Assembly: GCF_012349115.1 (NCBI RefSeq)
Contig: NZ_PQIG01000067.1
Location: 1 to 64,000, forward strand
Direction of reading: 5' to 3'
DNA from: Rhizobium ruizarguesonis
GTDB taxonomy: Bacteria; Pseudomonadota; Alphaproteobacteria; Rhizobiales; Rhizobiaceae
DNA length: 64,000 bases
Shown: positions 40,936-49,564 of the stretch, piece by piece
Layout of the letters: each line of letters begins with the position of its first letter
Position numbering within the stretch: the first letter of the stretch is position 1
The notes under the pieces: model-generated
Database searches by the model: none
What the model was told of the DNA's origin: nothing
Seen by the model: the letters and a program-made list of their open reading frames with translations, nothing else
Made by a program: the position numbers and the translations under genes

Positions 40936-43563
40936 CTAATCCGGCTGCCATGGCTGCATGGTGAGCACATTGCCGCCCAGCTTGGCGAAGGCGCGTTGGC
41001 GACAAGAGAAGACGAGGATCTGCTGGTCGCGCGATTGGCGGTGCAGCGCATCGAACATTCGCTCGATCCGGTCGTCGTCGGAATAAACAAGCGCATCGTC
41101 GAGGATGACAGGCGCCGGCCGGCCGTCGCGGGCAAGCAGCCTTGCGAATGCAAGGCGCGTCAGCACCGAGAGCTGCTCCCGCATGCCGCCGCTCAGCCGG
41201 TCGACATCCTCGTCCAGGCCGTTGCGGCGCACGATCTGCGGCAGCAACGTGTCGCCGTCGAAGGTGATCGAGATGTCGTCGAACAGCAGGCCGAGCAGCG
41301 GGGCGAGTTCGTTCATGACCGGCTTGAGATAAAGGTCGCGCGCCGCCGCCCGCGTCGCCGTCAGCGCCTTGCGCAAGCGATCGAGCACGCCGACCTCCGT
41401 TTCGAAACGCTTCACCTGCTCGCGCGCGGCTGCCAGAAAATCCCGCGTTTCCGACCAGTTTTCTTCCAGCGCACTGTCCGAGCGGGTGCGGATCTGACCG
41501 CCGAGATCGGCAAGCTCCTCGCGAAGCCTGGCAATTTCGCGGCCTGCGGCGTCGGCGACCGAGCGCGCCCTGGCAAGGGCAGCCTCGGCACCTGCGAGGT
41601 CTCGTCCCGCCCTGCGCAAAGGCTCGGCCCGCAGTTCGACAGCATCGACCTGCTCTTTGGCGCTGGAAAGCTTGAGAACAAGGTCCTGCTGCAATTCAGT
41701 TCGGCCGACTTCGGGGCCGATGACCGCTTCGATCGCCTCGCGTTCCTGGCCAAGCCTGGCGTGCTCGGTCTGCGCGCGCAATGTGGCATCGCCTGCTTCC
41801 GTGCGCATCACTGACGCCTCGCGCGCCCGATTACGCGCCAGTTCGATGCGCCGTGTCGCATCCGCGAGACCGGCACGCACCTCTTCCGGGTTGGCGACGA
41901 GTTCGACCGGACCCTGGCTGAGTTCGGCAAAGCGTGCGGCGTCGAGGTGAAGCTCGTCAATGCCATTCGGCGCGAGATCGGCGAGCCGCTGGCGCGCCCG
42001 CACCAGTTCCTCCTGCTTGTCCCGCGCGGCAATTTCGCGCTGTCGTGCCTGCCGCAGACTGTCGACACCGAGCTTGGCAAGCAATGTTTGGCGCGTGGCT
42101 TCCGCGGTCTCCAGCGCCCCATTGTGATCGGCCTGCCGGCTGGAGTGGATGGTCAGGGTGCCGACGCCTGCTATGTCGAGCCTCGCCATCCCGGCAAAGC
42201 TTCTATCCTCGCCCCCAATCAAAGCCTGGCGGTCCATGCTCACTGATCCGGAGGCATCCTTCAGGTAATCGATCCTGAGTGAGGGAAGGCCGACTTCGGC
42301 GGCTGCGCGCAAGCCGACGATCTTGATGTCCAGCACTTCAAGCCGTTCGATGGCATCGGCTGGAATGGCGAGCAATGCATGTGCGGCCTCCCCATCCTCG
42401 ATCTGCTGCCGCGCGGCTTCCGCCTGTTCGAGACGCAGGCGAACCTCGGCCAGGCGCTCTGCGGCGTGGCGTGAACGTAGCGCTGCCTCCAGCCGCGCAA
42501 GCAGTTCACGGTTCAACCGCTCCTCCTCTTCGGCCGCCTGCACCTCCGCCGTTGCAGCCTCGCTTTCAACAAGCGATGCCGTGCGTCGCTCGGCTGCACT
42601 TGAAAGCTCCTTTTCTGCCAAGGCGAAACGCCGCGCGAGTTCGCCGCTGCGGTTCAATGCCGTGTGGAAGCGGTCGAATGCCTGCTGCGCCACATCGCGG
42701 CGGCTAGCGGCCAAGGCGGCCTCGGCATCGAGCGCTTTGAGTTCCCTGTCATGCAGTTTAGCGGCTTCGAGCACCGACTGGGCATTGGCAATCGCGGTCT
42801 TCCGGCCCGCCTCCTCATCAGGGTTTTCCAGTTCGCCGAGTCTCGCCTGCACTGAGCGGCGGCGGTCGAGTGCGCCGTGCAGCATCTCCACCTCCTTGGC
42901 CAGCCGCGCCTCCTCCTCCTGCAGCCGGTCACGCTCCTCGAGCGCGGCGGCAAAGCGTCCTCCTGCCTTCGGTCGGAGCGTTGCTGTAACCAGGCGATTG
43001 AGTTCTTCCTCGCAGGCTTCGAGCACCGCCGACATGCGCCGTCCGCCCGTCAGCGCCTCCACCTCTCCCTGCACCGAAGACAGCAGGCTTTCGCGCACTC
43101 GCTTGTCGTTCTCTTCCTCGCTCTTGCTGCGATTTTCGATGCCGGTGACGCCCTGGCGCACCCAGAGCAGGCCTGCCGGGCCGGAGGTACCGCCGGAAAT
43201 GAGATCGCCGATGAAAGCCTCGGCTTCGTCGGCCTGGGCGACGATCCGGCCGCTGCCGAGATCGGTGACGCTGGCGCGCCGTCCGCTATGGAACTGCTTG
43301 GTCAGGCGGTAGCGGCCGGCTTCGATCGTGATATCGGCCTCGACGATTGGATTGCCGCCGCTATAGGGGCGCAGCATCTGCACGCTCTTTGGGTTGCCGC
43401 TGTGCGGCTGGAAGAACAGGGCATGCAGCGCCTCGAAACAGGTTGATTTGCCATGTTCGTTGGCGGCGCTCAGCACATTGACGCCGTCGGTGATTCCCTC
43501 AACTGATATTCCGCGGCCGGCGAAGCGTTTGACATTGTGGAGGCGAAGGGCGGTGAGTTTCAT
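40936..43563 (-). CDS. Rad50/SbcC-like AAA ATPase (YhaN class), no zinc hook
   Basis: An 875-residue SMC-like protein: N-terminal ATP-binding half with SAANEHGKST (about 32-41), a long coiled-coil-rich middle (about 170-730) and a C-terminal half with the signature LSGGMREQLSVLTRLAFARLL and Walker B PAPVILDDALVYSDDDR. The C-terminal DD-x(7)-DDD pattern resembles YhaN rather than SbcC. No CxxC zinc hook occurs in the coiled coil. Its ATG overlaps the stop of the nuclease gene (ATGA), so the two form a complex of the Mre11-Rad50 sort, probably in DNA end processing. Confidence 0.88.
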   Translation of the reverse strand: MKLTALRLHNVKRFAGRGISVEGITDGVNVLSAANEHGKSTCFEALHALFFQPHSGNPKSVQMLRPYSGGNPIVEADITIEAGRYRLTKQFHSGRRASVTDLGSGRIVAQADEAEAFIGDLISGGTSGPAGLLWVRQGVTGIENRSKSEEENDKRVRESLLSSVQGEVEALTGGRRMSAVLEACEEELNRLVTATLRPKAGGRFAAALEERDRLQEEEARLAKEVEMLHGALDRRRSVQARLGELENPDEEAGRKTAIANAQSVLEAAKLHDRELKALDAEAALAASRRDVAQQAFDRFHTALNRSGELARRFALAEKELSSAAERRTASLVESEAATAEVQAAEEEERLNRELLARLEAALRSRHAAERLAEVRLRLEQAEAARQQIEDGEAAHALLAIPADAIERLEVLDIKIVGLRAAAEVGLPSLRIDYLKDASGSVSMDRQALIGGEDRSFAGMARLDIAGVGTLTIHSSRQADHNGALETAEATRQTLLAKLGVDSLRQARQREIAARDKQEELVRARQRLADLAPNGIDELHLDAARFAELSQGPVELVANPEEVRAGLADATRRIELARNRAREASVMRTEAGDATLRAQTEHARLGQEREAIEAVIGPEVGRTELQQDLVLKLSSAKEQVDAVELRAEPLRRAGRDLAGAEAALARARSVADAAGREIARLREELADLGGQIRTRSDSALEENWSETRDFLAAAREQVKRFETEVGVLDRLRKALTATRAAARDLYLKPVMNELAPLLGLLFDDISITFDGDTLLPQIVRRNGLDEDVDRLSGGMREQLSVLTRLAFARLLARDGRPAPVILDDALVYSDDDRIERMFDALHRQSRDQQILVFSCRQRAFAKLGGNVLTMQPWQPD

Positions 43564-44684
43564 CGATCGATCGCCTCGCAATAGGAGAACAGGCGGATCA
43601 ACGCTTGGCGCGCCACGTTCCTGTCGTCGCCGGAACGGGCCTCGTCGAGGCTTTCGGCAAGCAGCAAGTCCGCAGCATCGCGCAGTGCACCGGCTCGGTC
43701 GATGGTCTCGAGATCATCGCTCTCGCAGTCGGTCCCCAGAAGGTCGGCATCGATCTCCAGATGCGCAAATTCCGGCGCGACCTGCTCCAGCAGGCTGATC
43801 ATTGCTGTGCGCCCGTTCAACCGGGCACGGCCGGACAGTGCGACGCGCAACAGGGTTTGTCGCCGCGCGAACGGTTCCGGCAGCGCGGCCTTCAGCACTT
43901 CAACACCGTCTTCCGATGCCAGCAGAGGAAGGTGCAATGTCTGCCAGGAAAAGCTGGCGGTCGTCACCGCCGTCGTCGTCGGCATCGCCCCCTGTCCGGC
44001 AATGGAAACGACCATCGCCTGCCCCGGCCGGTCATGCTTGAAACGGTCCGGCTCGGGCGCGCCGCTATAATATGTTCTGGCGTCCACCGCCACCAATCCG
44101 TGCCAATCGCCGAGCGCCATGTAGTCGAGGCCGGCCAGCGCCGCGCGGTTCGGCGCAATCACGTTGGTGGCCGTGGCATCCTCGGAAAATTCCTGGATGG
44201 GGCCATGGGCGAGGCCGATGCGGATAGCGCCGTCCGGCGTGGCGGCGCCCGTCATCCATTCGGTCAGGTCGCGACCCGGCCTCCTGGTCGTGCAAGGCGC
44301 CGGCAGCAGGATGACATCAGGTCCAAGCGGAAGAGGCACCGCTTCCGTCGCCAGGATGACATTGTCGGGCACCACGCCGCGCGCAGCACTCCAGAGCTGA
44401 TCCGCCAGCAGCGAGTCGTGATTGCCCGGAAGCAGGACCCAGCGCAGCGGTGAATTCCGGGCCATCTCGCCAAGCGCCTGACGAAGCACGGCAGGCGTCG
44501 GCGTCTCGGTATCGAAGGTGTCGCCCGCGAGCAGGATGACACCAGCGCCATGCTCTCGTGCTGCACCGGCAAGCCTGGCGATGACGCCATGCCGCGCCTC
44601 GCGCAGGCGCCCTCTCAAATCCTCCGGAAGATTGCCAAATCGCTTGCCAATATGCAGGTCCGAACTGTGCAGGAAGGAAAACAT
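43560..44684 (-). CDS. Mre11/SbcD/YhaO-like metallophosphoesterase, putative DNA repair exonuclease
   Basis: A 374-residue calcineurin-like phosphoesterase with all metal motifs: SSDLHIGKRFG at the N-terminus, AGDTFDTE, LLPGNHDS, GLAHGPIQ and LGDWHGLVA. It would act on DNA ends with the AAA partner encoded immediately downstream. Length is shorter than E. coli SbcD (about 400) but fits the YhaO group. It begins at the first ATG, with no strong ribosome binding site in view. Confidence 0.9.
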   Translation of the reverse strand: MFSFLHSSDLHIGKRFGNLPEDLRGRLREARHGVIARLAGAAREHGAGVILLAGDTFDTETPTPAVLRQALGEMARNSPLRWVLLPGNHDSLLADQLWSAARGVVPDNVILATEAVPLPLGPDVILLPAPCTTRRPGRDLTEWMTGAATPDGAIRIGLAHGPIQEFSEDATATNVIAPNRAALAGLDYMALGDWHGLVAVDARTYYSGAPEPDRFKHDRPGQAMVVSIAGQGAMPTTTAVTTASFSWQTLHLPLLASEDGVEVLKAALPEPFARRQTLLRVALSGRARLNGRTAMISLLEQVAPEFAHLEIDADLLGTDCESDDLETIDRAGALRDAADLLLAESLDEARSGDDRNVARQALIRLFSYCEAIDR

Positions 44685-44992
44685 TAATCAGCCACGTTTG
44701 CGATGCGCTGCGAGCTTTCGAACATGGCCAAAGACCTCTCGTCCGCAGTTCTGTGATTCGTTGTTCCGAGGCAGACCATGCCTCCCGGCTATGGGCGAGG
44801 CAAGTCCATCCTGGCCGAGCAAGCGGTTATCCAATGTTTGTCTAATTTTGAGCGGTGCACGACACCCATCCCGTCGCCGTACAGGAATTATGCCGACGCG
44901 GTGACCGACCACGTCGGCGAAGGCATCGTCTATTATCCAAGGGTTTTACCTTGCCGATGGAAATCGAACAGTTGATCCCATCATCACTGGCC
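44685..44992. other. 308-bp intergenic region
   Basis: There is no supported gene. One short minus-strand frame (44688-44912) is Arg-rich without a ribosome binding site and looks non-coding. The promoter of the nuclease operon should be here, together with any terminator of the aldehyde dehydrogenase unit; neither is visible. Confidence 0.4.
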
Positions 44993-46384
44993 CTAAGTCA
45001 CCTGGTTGAACACCACCATCTTGTCGTCGGCCATCTCTTCCATCGTCCAGGGAATGCCGCCGACCCCGTATCCTGACTGCCTGCGTCCGGCGAAAGGCAT
45101 CCAATCGGTGCGGAACGCGGTGTGGTCGTTGACGAGAACGGCCGATGCATCCAGATGTTTTGCCGCTCTGAGAGCAACCGCTATGTCGGCGGAAAAGACG
45201 CTCGCCTGGAAGGCATAAGGCAGCGAGTTGGCAATGCGGATCGCTTCGTCGAGGTCGCGGTAGCCGTAGACGCAGGTCAGCGGTCCGAAAACCTCGAGCA
45301 CCGACACTTTCGCATCAGTAGGCGGGTTCAGCAAGACAGATGGCAGAAGCGTTGTCTCGGACATCCGCCCGCCTCCGATCTGTCTGGCTCCGGCGTCCGT
45401 CGCCTCCTTGATCCAGGTCGTGACGCGGTCTGCCTCGCGTGGCAGGATGAGCGGACCTACCTCGGTTTGCGCAAGCTTGGGATCACCGACATGAAGGGCT
45501 GCCACCCTGGCAGCGAGCGCCTCGGTGAAGGAAGCCAGAATATCTTCGTGCACGAAGAGACGCTGGGCCGACACGCAGACCTGCCCGGCGTGATAATAGC
45601 CGCCTTTGACGATGGGGCCGACGATCGCATCGACATTGGCGCTGCGGTCGACGATGACGGGTGCCGCTCCACCATGCTCAAGCGCGCATCGGGTGCCCGG
45701 CGGCAGCTTGCTCTTGAGGTACCAGCCGACCTTGGCGGAACCGATGAAGCTCAAAAACGCGACGCGACGATCGGTTGCGAAGGCTTCGGCAAGCGCATTG
45801 TCCTCGGTGATGAGGGTCTGGCACCAGCGTTCGTCGAGACCGGCCTCCCAGAACAGCTTGACGATCTCGATGCAGGAAATCGGGGTCGTCGCTGCCGGCT
45901 TGATGATCACCGGGCAACCCACGGCGATCGCCGGCGCGATCTGGTGGATGATGAGATTGAGCGGATGGTTGAAGGCCGATATCGCCGCCACGACGCCGAT
46001 CGGCTCCTTGGTGGTGAAGGCCCATCGGTTCGCGCTGGCTGCAGTCAGCCCCATGGGGATTTCCTTGCCGCCGAAATTGCGCAGCTCGTCCGCGGCATTG
46101 AGGAGGCCGTCGATCCCGCGCGTCACCTCGATGATCGCATCCGTCAGCGGCTTGCCGCCTTCACGGGCGATCATCATCGCAAAACGATCGCGGCTCTCCT
46201 GCAAAAGCGCCGACGCCTTTCTGAGGATTGCCATCCGCTGATGCGCGGGCAGCCAGCCGTCGCGATCGGCGAAGGCGTTGGCGGCGATCTGAAGCTTGCG
46301 TTCGAGTGCGACCGCGTCATCGGCCGGCAGCTCTTCAATCGGTTCGCGGTCGAACGACTGGTAGACCTTCATGGCAAGCGGCAT
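44993..46384 (-). CDS. NAD(P)-dependent aldehyde dehydrogenase
   Basis: A 463-residue aldehyde dehydrogenase with IGVVAAISAFNHPLNL (catalytic Asn), the conserved Lys in VIIKPAA, general base Glu in CALEHGGAAPVIV and catalytic Cys in HAGQVCVSAQR. I start at Met12 of the longest frame, with GGAGGT upstream. It begins one base after the stop of the acetolactate synthase gene, so it is tightly coupled to it. The substrate is unknown; an aldehyde made by the upstream TPP enzyme is one option. Confidence 0.9.
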   Translation of the reverse strand: MPLAMKVYQSFDREPIEELPADDAVALERKLQIAANAFADRDGWLPAHQRMAILRKASALLQESRDRFAMMIAREGGKPLTDAIIEVTRGIDGLLNAADELRNFGGKEIPMGLTAASANRWAFTTKEPIGVVAAISAFNHPLNLIIHQIAPAIAVGCPVIIKPAATTPISCIEIVKLFWEAGLDERWCQTLITEDNALAEAFATDRRVAFLSFIGSAKVGWYLKSKLPPGTRCALEHGGAAPVIVDRSANVDAIVGPIVKGGYYHAGQVCVSAQRLFVHEDILASFTEALAARVAALHVGDPKLAQTEVGPLILPREADRVTTWIKEATDAGARQIGGGRMSETTLLPSVLLNPPTDAKVSVLEVFGPLTCVYGYRDLDEAIRIANSLPYAFQASVFSADIAVALRAAKHLDASAVLVNDHTAFRTDWMPFAGRRQSGYGVGGIPWTMEEMADDKMVVFNQVT

Positions 46385-46385
46385 C

Positions 46386-48032
46386 TCAGACCTCCAATAT
46401 CTGGGGGAGCCGTTCACGAAGCTCCTTCACCAGCACGCGTTCGTTCTCCGAATAGTCGACAGGAACGTTCACCAGATGGACGCCGCCTCCGGCGAACGCC
46501 TCTTCGAGAACCTGTTTGAACTGGCCGATATCGTCGACCCTGGTTCCCTTGGCGCCGTAGGATTCGGCATATTTCACGAAGTCGGGGTTGCCGAAGGTCA
46601 TCCCGAAATCCGGGAACTCGTCCACCGCCTGCTTCCAGCGGATCATGCCGTAGGCATTGTCCTCGATCACGAGGACAACGAGGTTGAGTTTGAGCCGGAC
46701 GGCGGTCTCGAGTTCCTGGGAATTCATCATGAAGCCACCGTCACCACAGATCGCCATGACTCGCCGCTCGGGGTATAGCATCGAGGCAACCATCGCCGAC
46801 GGCAGTCCGGCTCCCATCGTTGCAAGAGCGTTGTCGAGCAGCAGCGTGTTCGCCATCCGCGTCCGGTAGTTGCGGGCAAACCAGATCTTGTACATGCCGT
46901 TGTCGAGCGCCAGGATGCCGTCATGCGGCATCACCTCTCTTATGTCGTGGACCAGCCGCTGTGGGGTGAAGCGATCCTCTGTTGCCCGCGCGGCGATGCG
47001 CTCGAGAATGCGCTCCCGGAGATGGAGAAGCGCCTGCGCGTTCGGCAGCTTGCCCTCGAGGCGGTCGGCCAGCGCCTTCAGCGAGGGGCCGATGTCGCCG
47101 ATGACCTCGGATTGCGGGAAATAGACCTGCTCGACGGTCGCCGGCTGATATCCGATATGGACGACCTTCGGGCCGCCCTTGCCCATGATGAACGGCGGCT
47201 TCTCGATGGTGTCATGGCCGATCGTGATGATGAGGTCGGCCTGTTCGATGGCCTCGTGGACATAATCCCGCTCCGACAGCGCGGCGGTGCCCATGTAAAG
47301 TTCGGTTCCACCCGGCACCGTTCCCTTCCCCATCTGGGTCGTGAAGAACGGGATGCGTGTGCGGATCACGAATTGGGCGATGTCGGAGGTCGAGCGGGGA
47401 CGGGAGGCGGCGGCCCCGAACATCAGAAGCGGACGTTTGGCTGCGGCAATGAGGGCGGCAGCGCGATCGAGGGCCGCATCGCTTGCCGTCGGCAGTTCGA
47501 GCTGATGCGGCGCAATCAGCGCCACCTCCTGGCACTCTTCGGCCGCGATATCTTCCGGAAGCTCGAGATGCACCGGCCCCGGTCTTTCCTCCTGGGCGAT
47601 GCGGAACGCCTCCCTGACCGTCGTCGGGATCATCTGCGGCGACACGATCTGCCTTGCGAGCTTGGTCAGCGGCTTCATCGACGCAACGACGTCGACCACC
47701 TGGAACCGCGCCTGGCGGGACGAGAGTATCCCTTTCTGACCGGTAATCATCACCATCGGCATCGCGCCGAGCAGGGCGTATGCGGCACCCGTCGAGAGGT
47801 TCAGGGCGCCGGGCCCGAGCGTCGTCAGGCAGACACCGGGCTTTCCTGTCAGGCGGCCATAGGTCGCGGCCATGAAAGCGGCTGCCTGCTCGTGTCGGGT
47901 GAGCACGAGCTCAATCGACGACTTGCGGATGGATTCGACAACGTCGAGGTTCTCTTCGCCGGGAATGCCGAAGATGCGATCGACACCTTCGTTCTCAAGC
48001 GCTGCCACTAGAAGATCGGAGCCTTTGGTCAT
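46386..48032 (-). CDS. acetolactate synthase large subunit-like TPP enzyme
   Basis: A 548-residue TPP-dependent enzyme in three domains: N-terminal pyrimidine-binding with the activating Glu in LTRHEQAAAFMA, central domain, and C-terminal pyrophosphate-binding with ICGDGGFMMNSQELETAV ending in EDN. It would condense pyruvate to acetolactate (catabolic AlsS/IlvB type); other members decarboxylate other 2-oxo acids. No ilvN small subunit follows, which fits a catabolic form. The longest frame starts at 48218, but Met63 (MTKGSDLL) is the family N-terminus. It is cotranscribed with the aldehyde dehydrogenase gene. Confidence 0.87.
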   Translation of the reverse strand: MTKGSDLLVAALENEGVDRIFGIPGEENLDVVESIRKSSIELVLTRHEQAAAFMAATYGRLTGKPGVCLTTLGPGALNLSTGAAYALLGAMPMVMITGQKGILSSRQARFQVVDVVASMKPLTKLARQIVSPQMIPTTVREAFRIAQEERPGPVHLELPEDIAAEECQEVALIAPHQLELPTASDAALDRAAALIAAAKRPLLMFGAAASRPRSTSDIAQFVIRTRIPFFTTQMGKGTVPGGTELYMGTAALSERDYVHEAIEQADLIITIGHDTIEKPPFIMGKGGPKVVHIGYQPATVEQVYFPQSEVIGDIGPSLKALADRLEGKLPNAQALLHLRERILERIAARATEDRFTPQRLVHDIREVMPHDGILALDNGMYKIWFARNYRTRMANTLLLDNALATMGAGLPSAMVASMLYPERRVMAICGDGGFMMNSQELETAVRLKLNLVVLVIEDNAYGMIRWKQAVDEFPDFGMTFGNPDFVKYAESYGAKGTRVDDIGQFKQVLEEAFAGGGVHLVNVPVDYSENERVLVKELRERLPQILEV

Positions 48033-48475
48033 GGATTTGTGCCTGTGCTGTTTGGTTTGAGGCTTCAAGAAAGGAAGGACCCCTCGAAGATATGTTCTTT
48101 TTCGCGCTCGTCCATGCGTTCGACGGCATCGGCGGTTGCCCCTCAATCCTGGTGACCGAGAATTTGCAGATAGGATTTGCCGTGGGAATAAAAAAGCTCT
48201 CCGCAGCTCTGCTGGCAAACAGCTTTGACTGATGATGCCAGATGTTGCAGTTCAGGCCGGCATGCGAGCACGGCCTATAGCTGAAACGCGACCACTCTCG
48301 CGACCCGTCGCTTTCTCGATAGTACCGAAACGCTCCAAGTCCGTTCGCGCCGCATTGAATGTGGGCGCGATAGGCCTGTCTTCTGTACGAGTTGATTGGC
48401 CGTGAAAAACAGATTTTGCTGAAAACAATCGTGAATGCGAAGGGGCTCTTGCGAGGAAGTTCTGTCGACGCCGGG
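48033..48475. other. 443-bp intergenic region
   Basis: This separates cpaA from the acetolactate synthase gene, both on the minus strand. No gene or strong hairpin is supported; frames across it lack starts or ribosome binding sites and have unlikely composition. Somewhat lower GC content suggests regulatory DNA. Confidence 0.4.
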
Positions 48476-49021
48476 TCACCGTAGCTGCAGCTGCTGTCGG
48501 ATAATGGGCAAAGCCAAGGTGAGGAGCGCGGCGAAAACCATGACGACGCCATAAGGTACCTTCCGGCTCGCCCGGATTTCCTCGACGCGCATGAAAAAGG
48601 CGAGATGTGCGACGCGCAGCGGCACCGGCAGCCGCAGGACCAGGAGCGTCACGATGCCGAGGACCAGGAGCAAAAACGAAAACGGCAGCATTCCGTGCCA
48701 TCCGACAAAAAGGCCGATCGGCAGGAAAAGCTTGGCGTCTCCTGCGCCAAACAGCCGGAACGCCCAGAGCATCACCCCGAGTATGAACATCAGCAGACCG
48801 GCCCCGACGTCGCCGCCAATTCCACTCGAAGCAAACAGCGCAGCGCCGACATCCTCGGAGCCAAGCATCACGGCCACCGCGCGCAGTGCATAAAGTGTCA
48901 CGAGCGCAAGCACAATCGTGTTGGGAATCTTCCATGTGCGGAAATCGGTCCAGGCGGCGTAGAGAAAAAGTAATACTGAAAGCGAACTAATAACATTGAT
49001 CATTTTCAGCATAGCATTCAA
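48476..49021 (-). CDS. cpaA: prepilin peptidase CpaA (type IV leader peptidase, A24)
   Basis: A 181-residue inner-membrane aspartic peptidase that cleaves the Flp pilin and TadE-type pseudopilins. The two catalytic Asp motifs are DFRTWKIPN (near 26) and GAGDAKL (near 93). It has about six membrane helices, and like other CpaA/TadV proteins it lacks the N-methylation domain of PilD. It is divergent from the rest of the tad operon, with 247 bp between. Confidence 0.93.
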   Translation of the reverse strand: MNAMLKMINVISSLSVLLFLYAAWTDFRTWKIPNTIVLALVTLYALRAVAVMLGSEDVGAALFASSGIGGDVGAGLLMFILGVMLWAFRLFGAGDAKLFLPIGLFVGWHGMLPFSFLLLVLGIVTLLVLRLPVPLRVAHLAFFMRVEEIRASRKVPYGVVMVFAALLTLALPIIRQQLQLR

Positions 49022-49268
49022 CCTTTTGGGTTATAATAGCCTGATTTTCAAGTTCAGTTTCAATAAATACCGATGAATGAGTCGGTTTTACGCATGGATC
49101 ACGGACTTTGGTCTTAACCATAAAGTATAGATGCCGAATGTGTGCGTATAAATCAATTGACTAAATTAGAGTTAAGAGATTACTAATGTTCCCAGTCGAA
49201 GAGGCGGTCTCGACGACAGGGCGGCCGGGGGAAAATACGGCGCACCACTTACTGGGAGGAAATTCTCG
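49022..49268. promoter_or_regulatory. divergent promoter region of cpaA and the tad operon
   Basis: This is AT-rich relative to the window. On the plus strand TTGACT (49157-49162) lies 17-18 bp before TTACTAA (49180-49186), a plausible sigma-70 type promoter about 85 bp ahead of the pilin start. I see no clear palindromic operator. Confidence 0.4.
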
Positions 49269-49466
49269 ATGAAAGCCTTTGTAAATAGCGTACGCGCTTT
49301 CGCGCGGGAAGAAGATGGCGTCGCACTCACTGAATACCTCATTCTGCTTGCCTTGCTGGTCGGCGGTGTGATCACAGCGGTGACATTGGCCGGCACCAAT
49401 CTGGCTCTCGTTTGGAACGGCTGGGCAGGCTGGTTTACAGCCAACCTGACCGCCCCAGCAGCCTGA
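49269..49466 (+). CDS. Flp-family type IVb pilin
   Basis: A 65-residue prepilin, the main pilus subunit. A basic leader to EEDG is followed by VALTEYLILLALLVGGVITAV, with the cleavage after Gly and the Glu5 of the mature protein needed for assembly. The C-terminal tail is short and rich in Trp and Ala. GGGAGGAAA lies before the ATG. It is first in the operon and followed by a stem-loop that may let pilin be made in excess over the assembly proteins. Confidence 0.93.
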   Translation: MKAFVNSVRAFAREEDGVALTEYLILLALLVGGVITAVTLAGTNLALVWNGWAGWFTANLTAPAA

Positions 49467-49481
49467 TATTGGCGTTCGAAG

Positions 49482-49512
49482 AAGCGAGGGGTTTTGTTAA
49501 CCCCTCTCTTCT
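49482..49512 (+). terminator. stem-loop after the pilin gene, possible partial terminator
   Basis: GAGGGGTT (49486-49493) and AACCCCTC (49499-49506) form an 8-bp stem with a 5-nt loop, extended by AAG/CTT across one mismatch. It is followed by a short pyrimidine stretch and AATTT, not a strong T-run. Placed between pilin and cpaB it could act as a leaky terminator or mRNA-stabilising hairpin. Confidence 0.55.
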
Positions 49513-49564
49513 AATTTAGCAGCAATGAATGGATGCGTTCCGTCCAGTGTAGCGAGTAACTGCA

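Noticed and set aside
44688..44912. A 74-codon minus-strand frame in the 308-bp gap
   Set aside because: It is Arg-rich and low-complexity, without ribosome binding site or motif.
45122..46519. A 465-codon plus-strand frame opposite the aldehyde dehydrogenase
   Set aside because: The minus-strand protein has all catalytic residues of an aldehyde dehydrogenase. The plus-strand frame has no motif or start signal.
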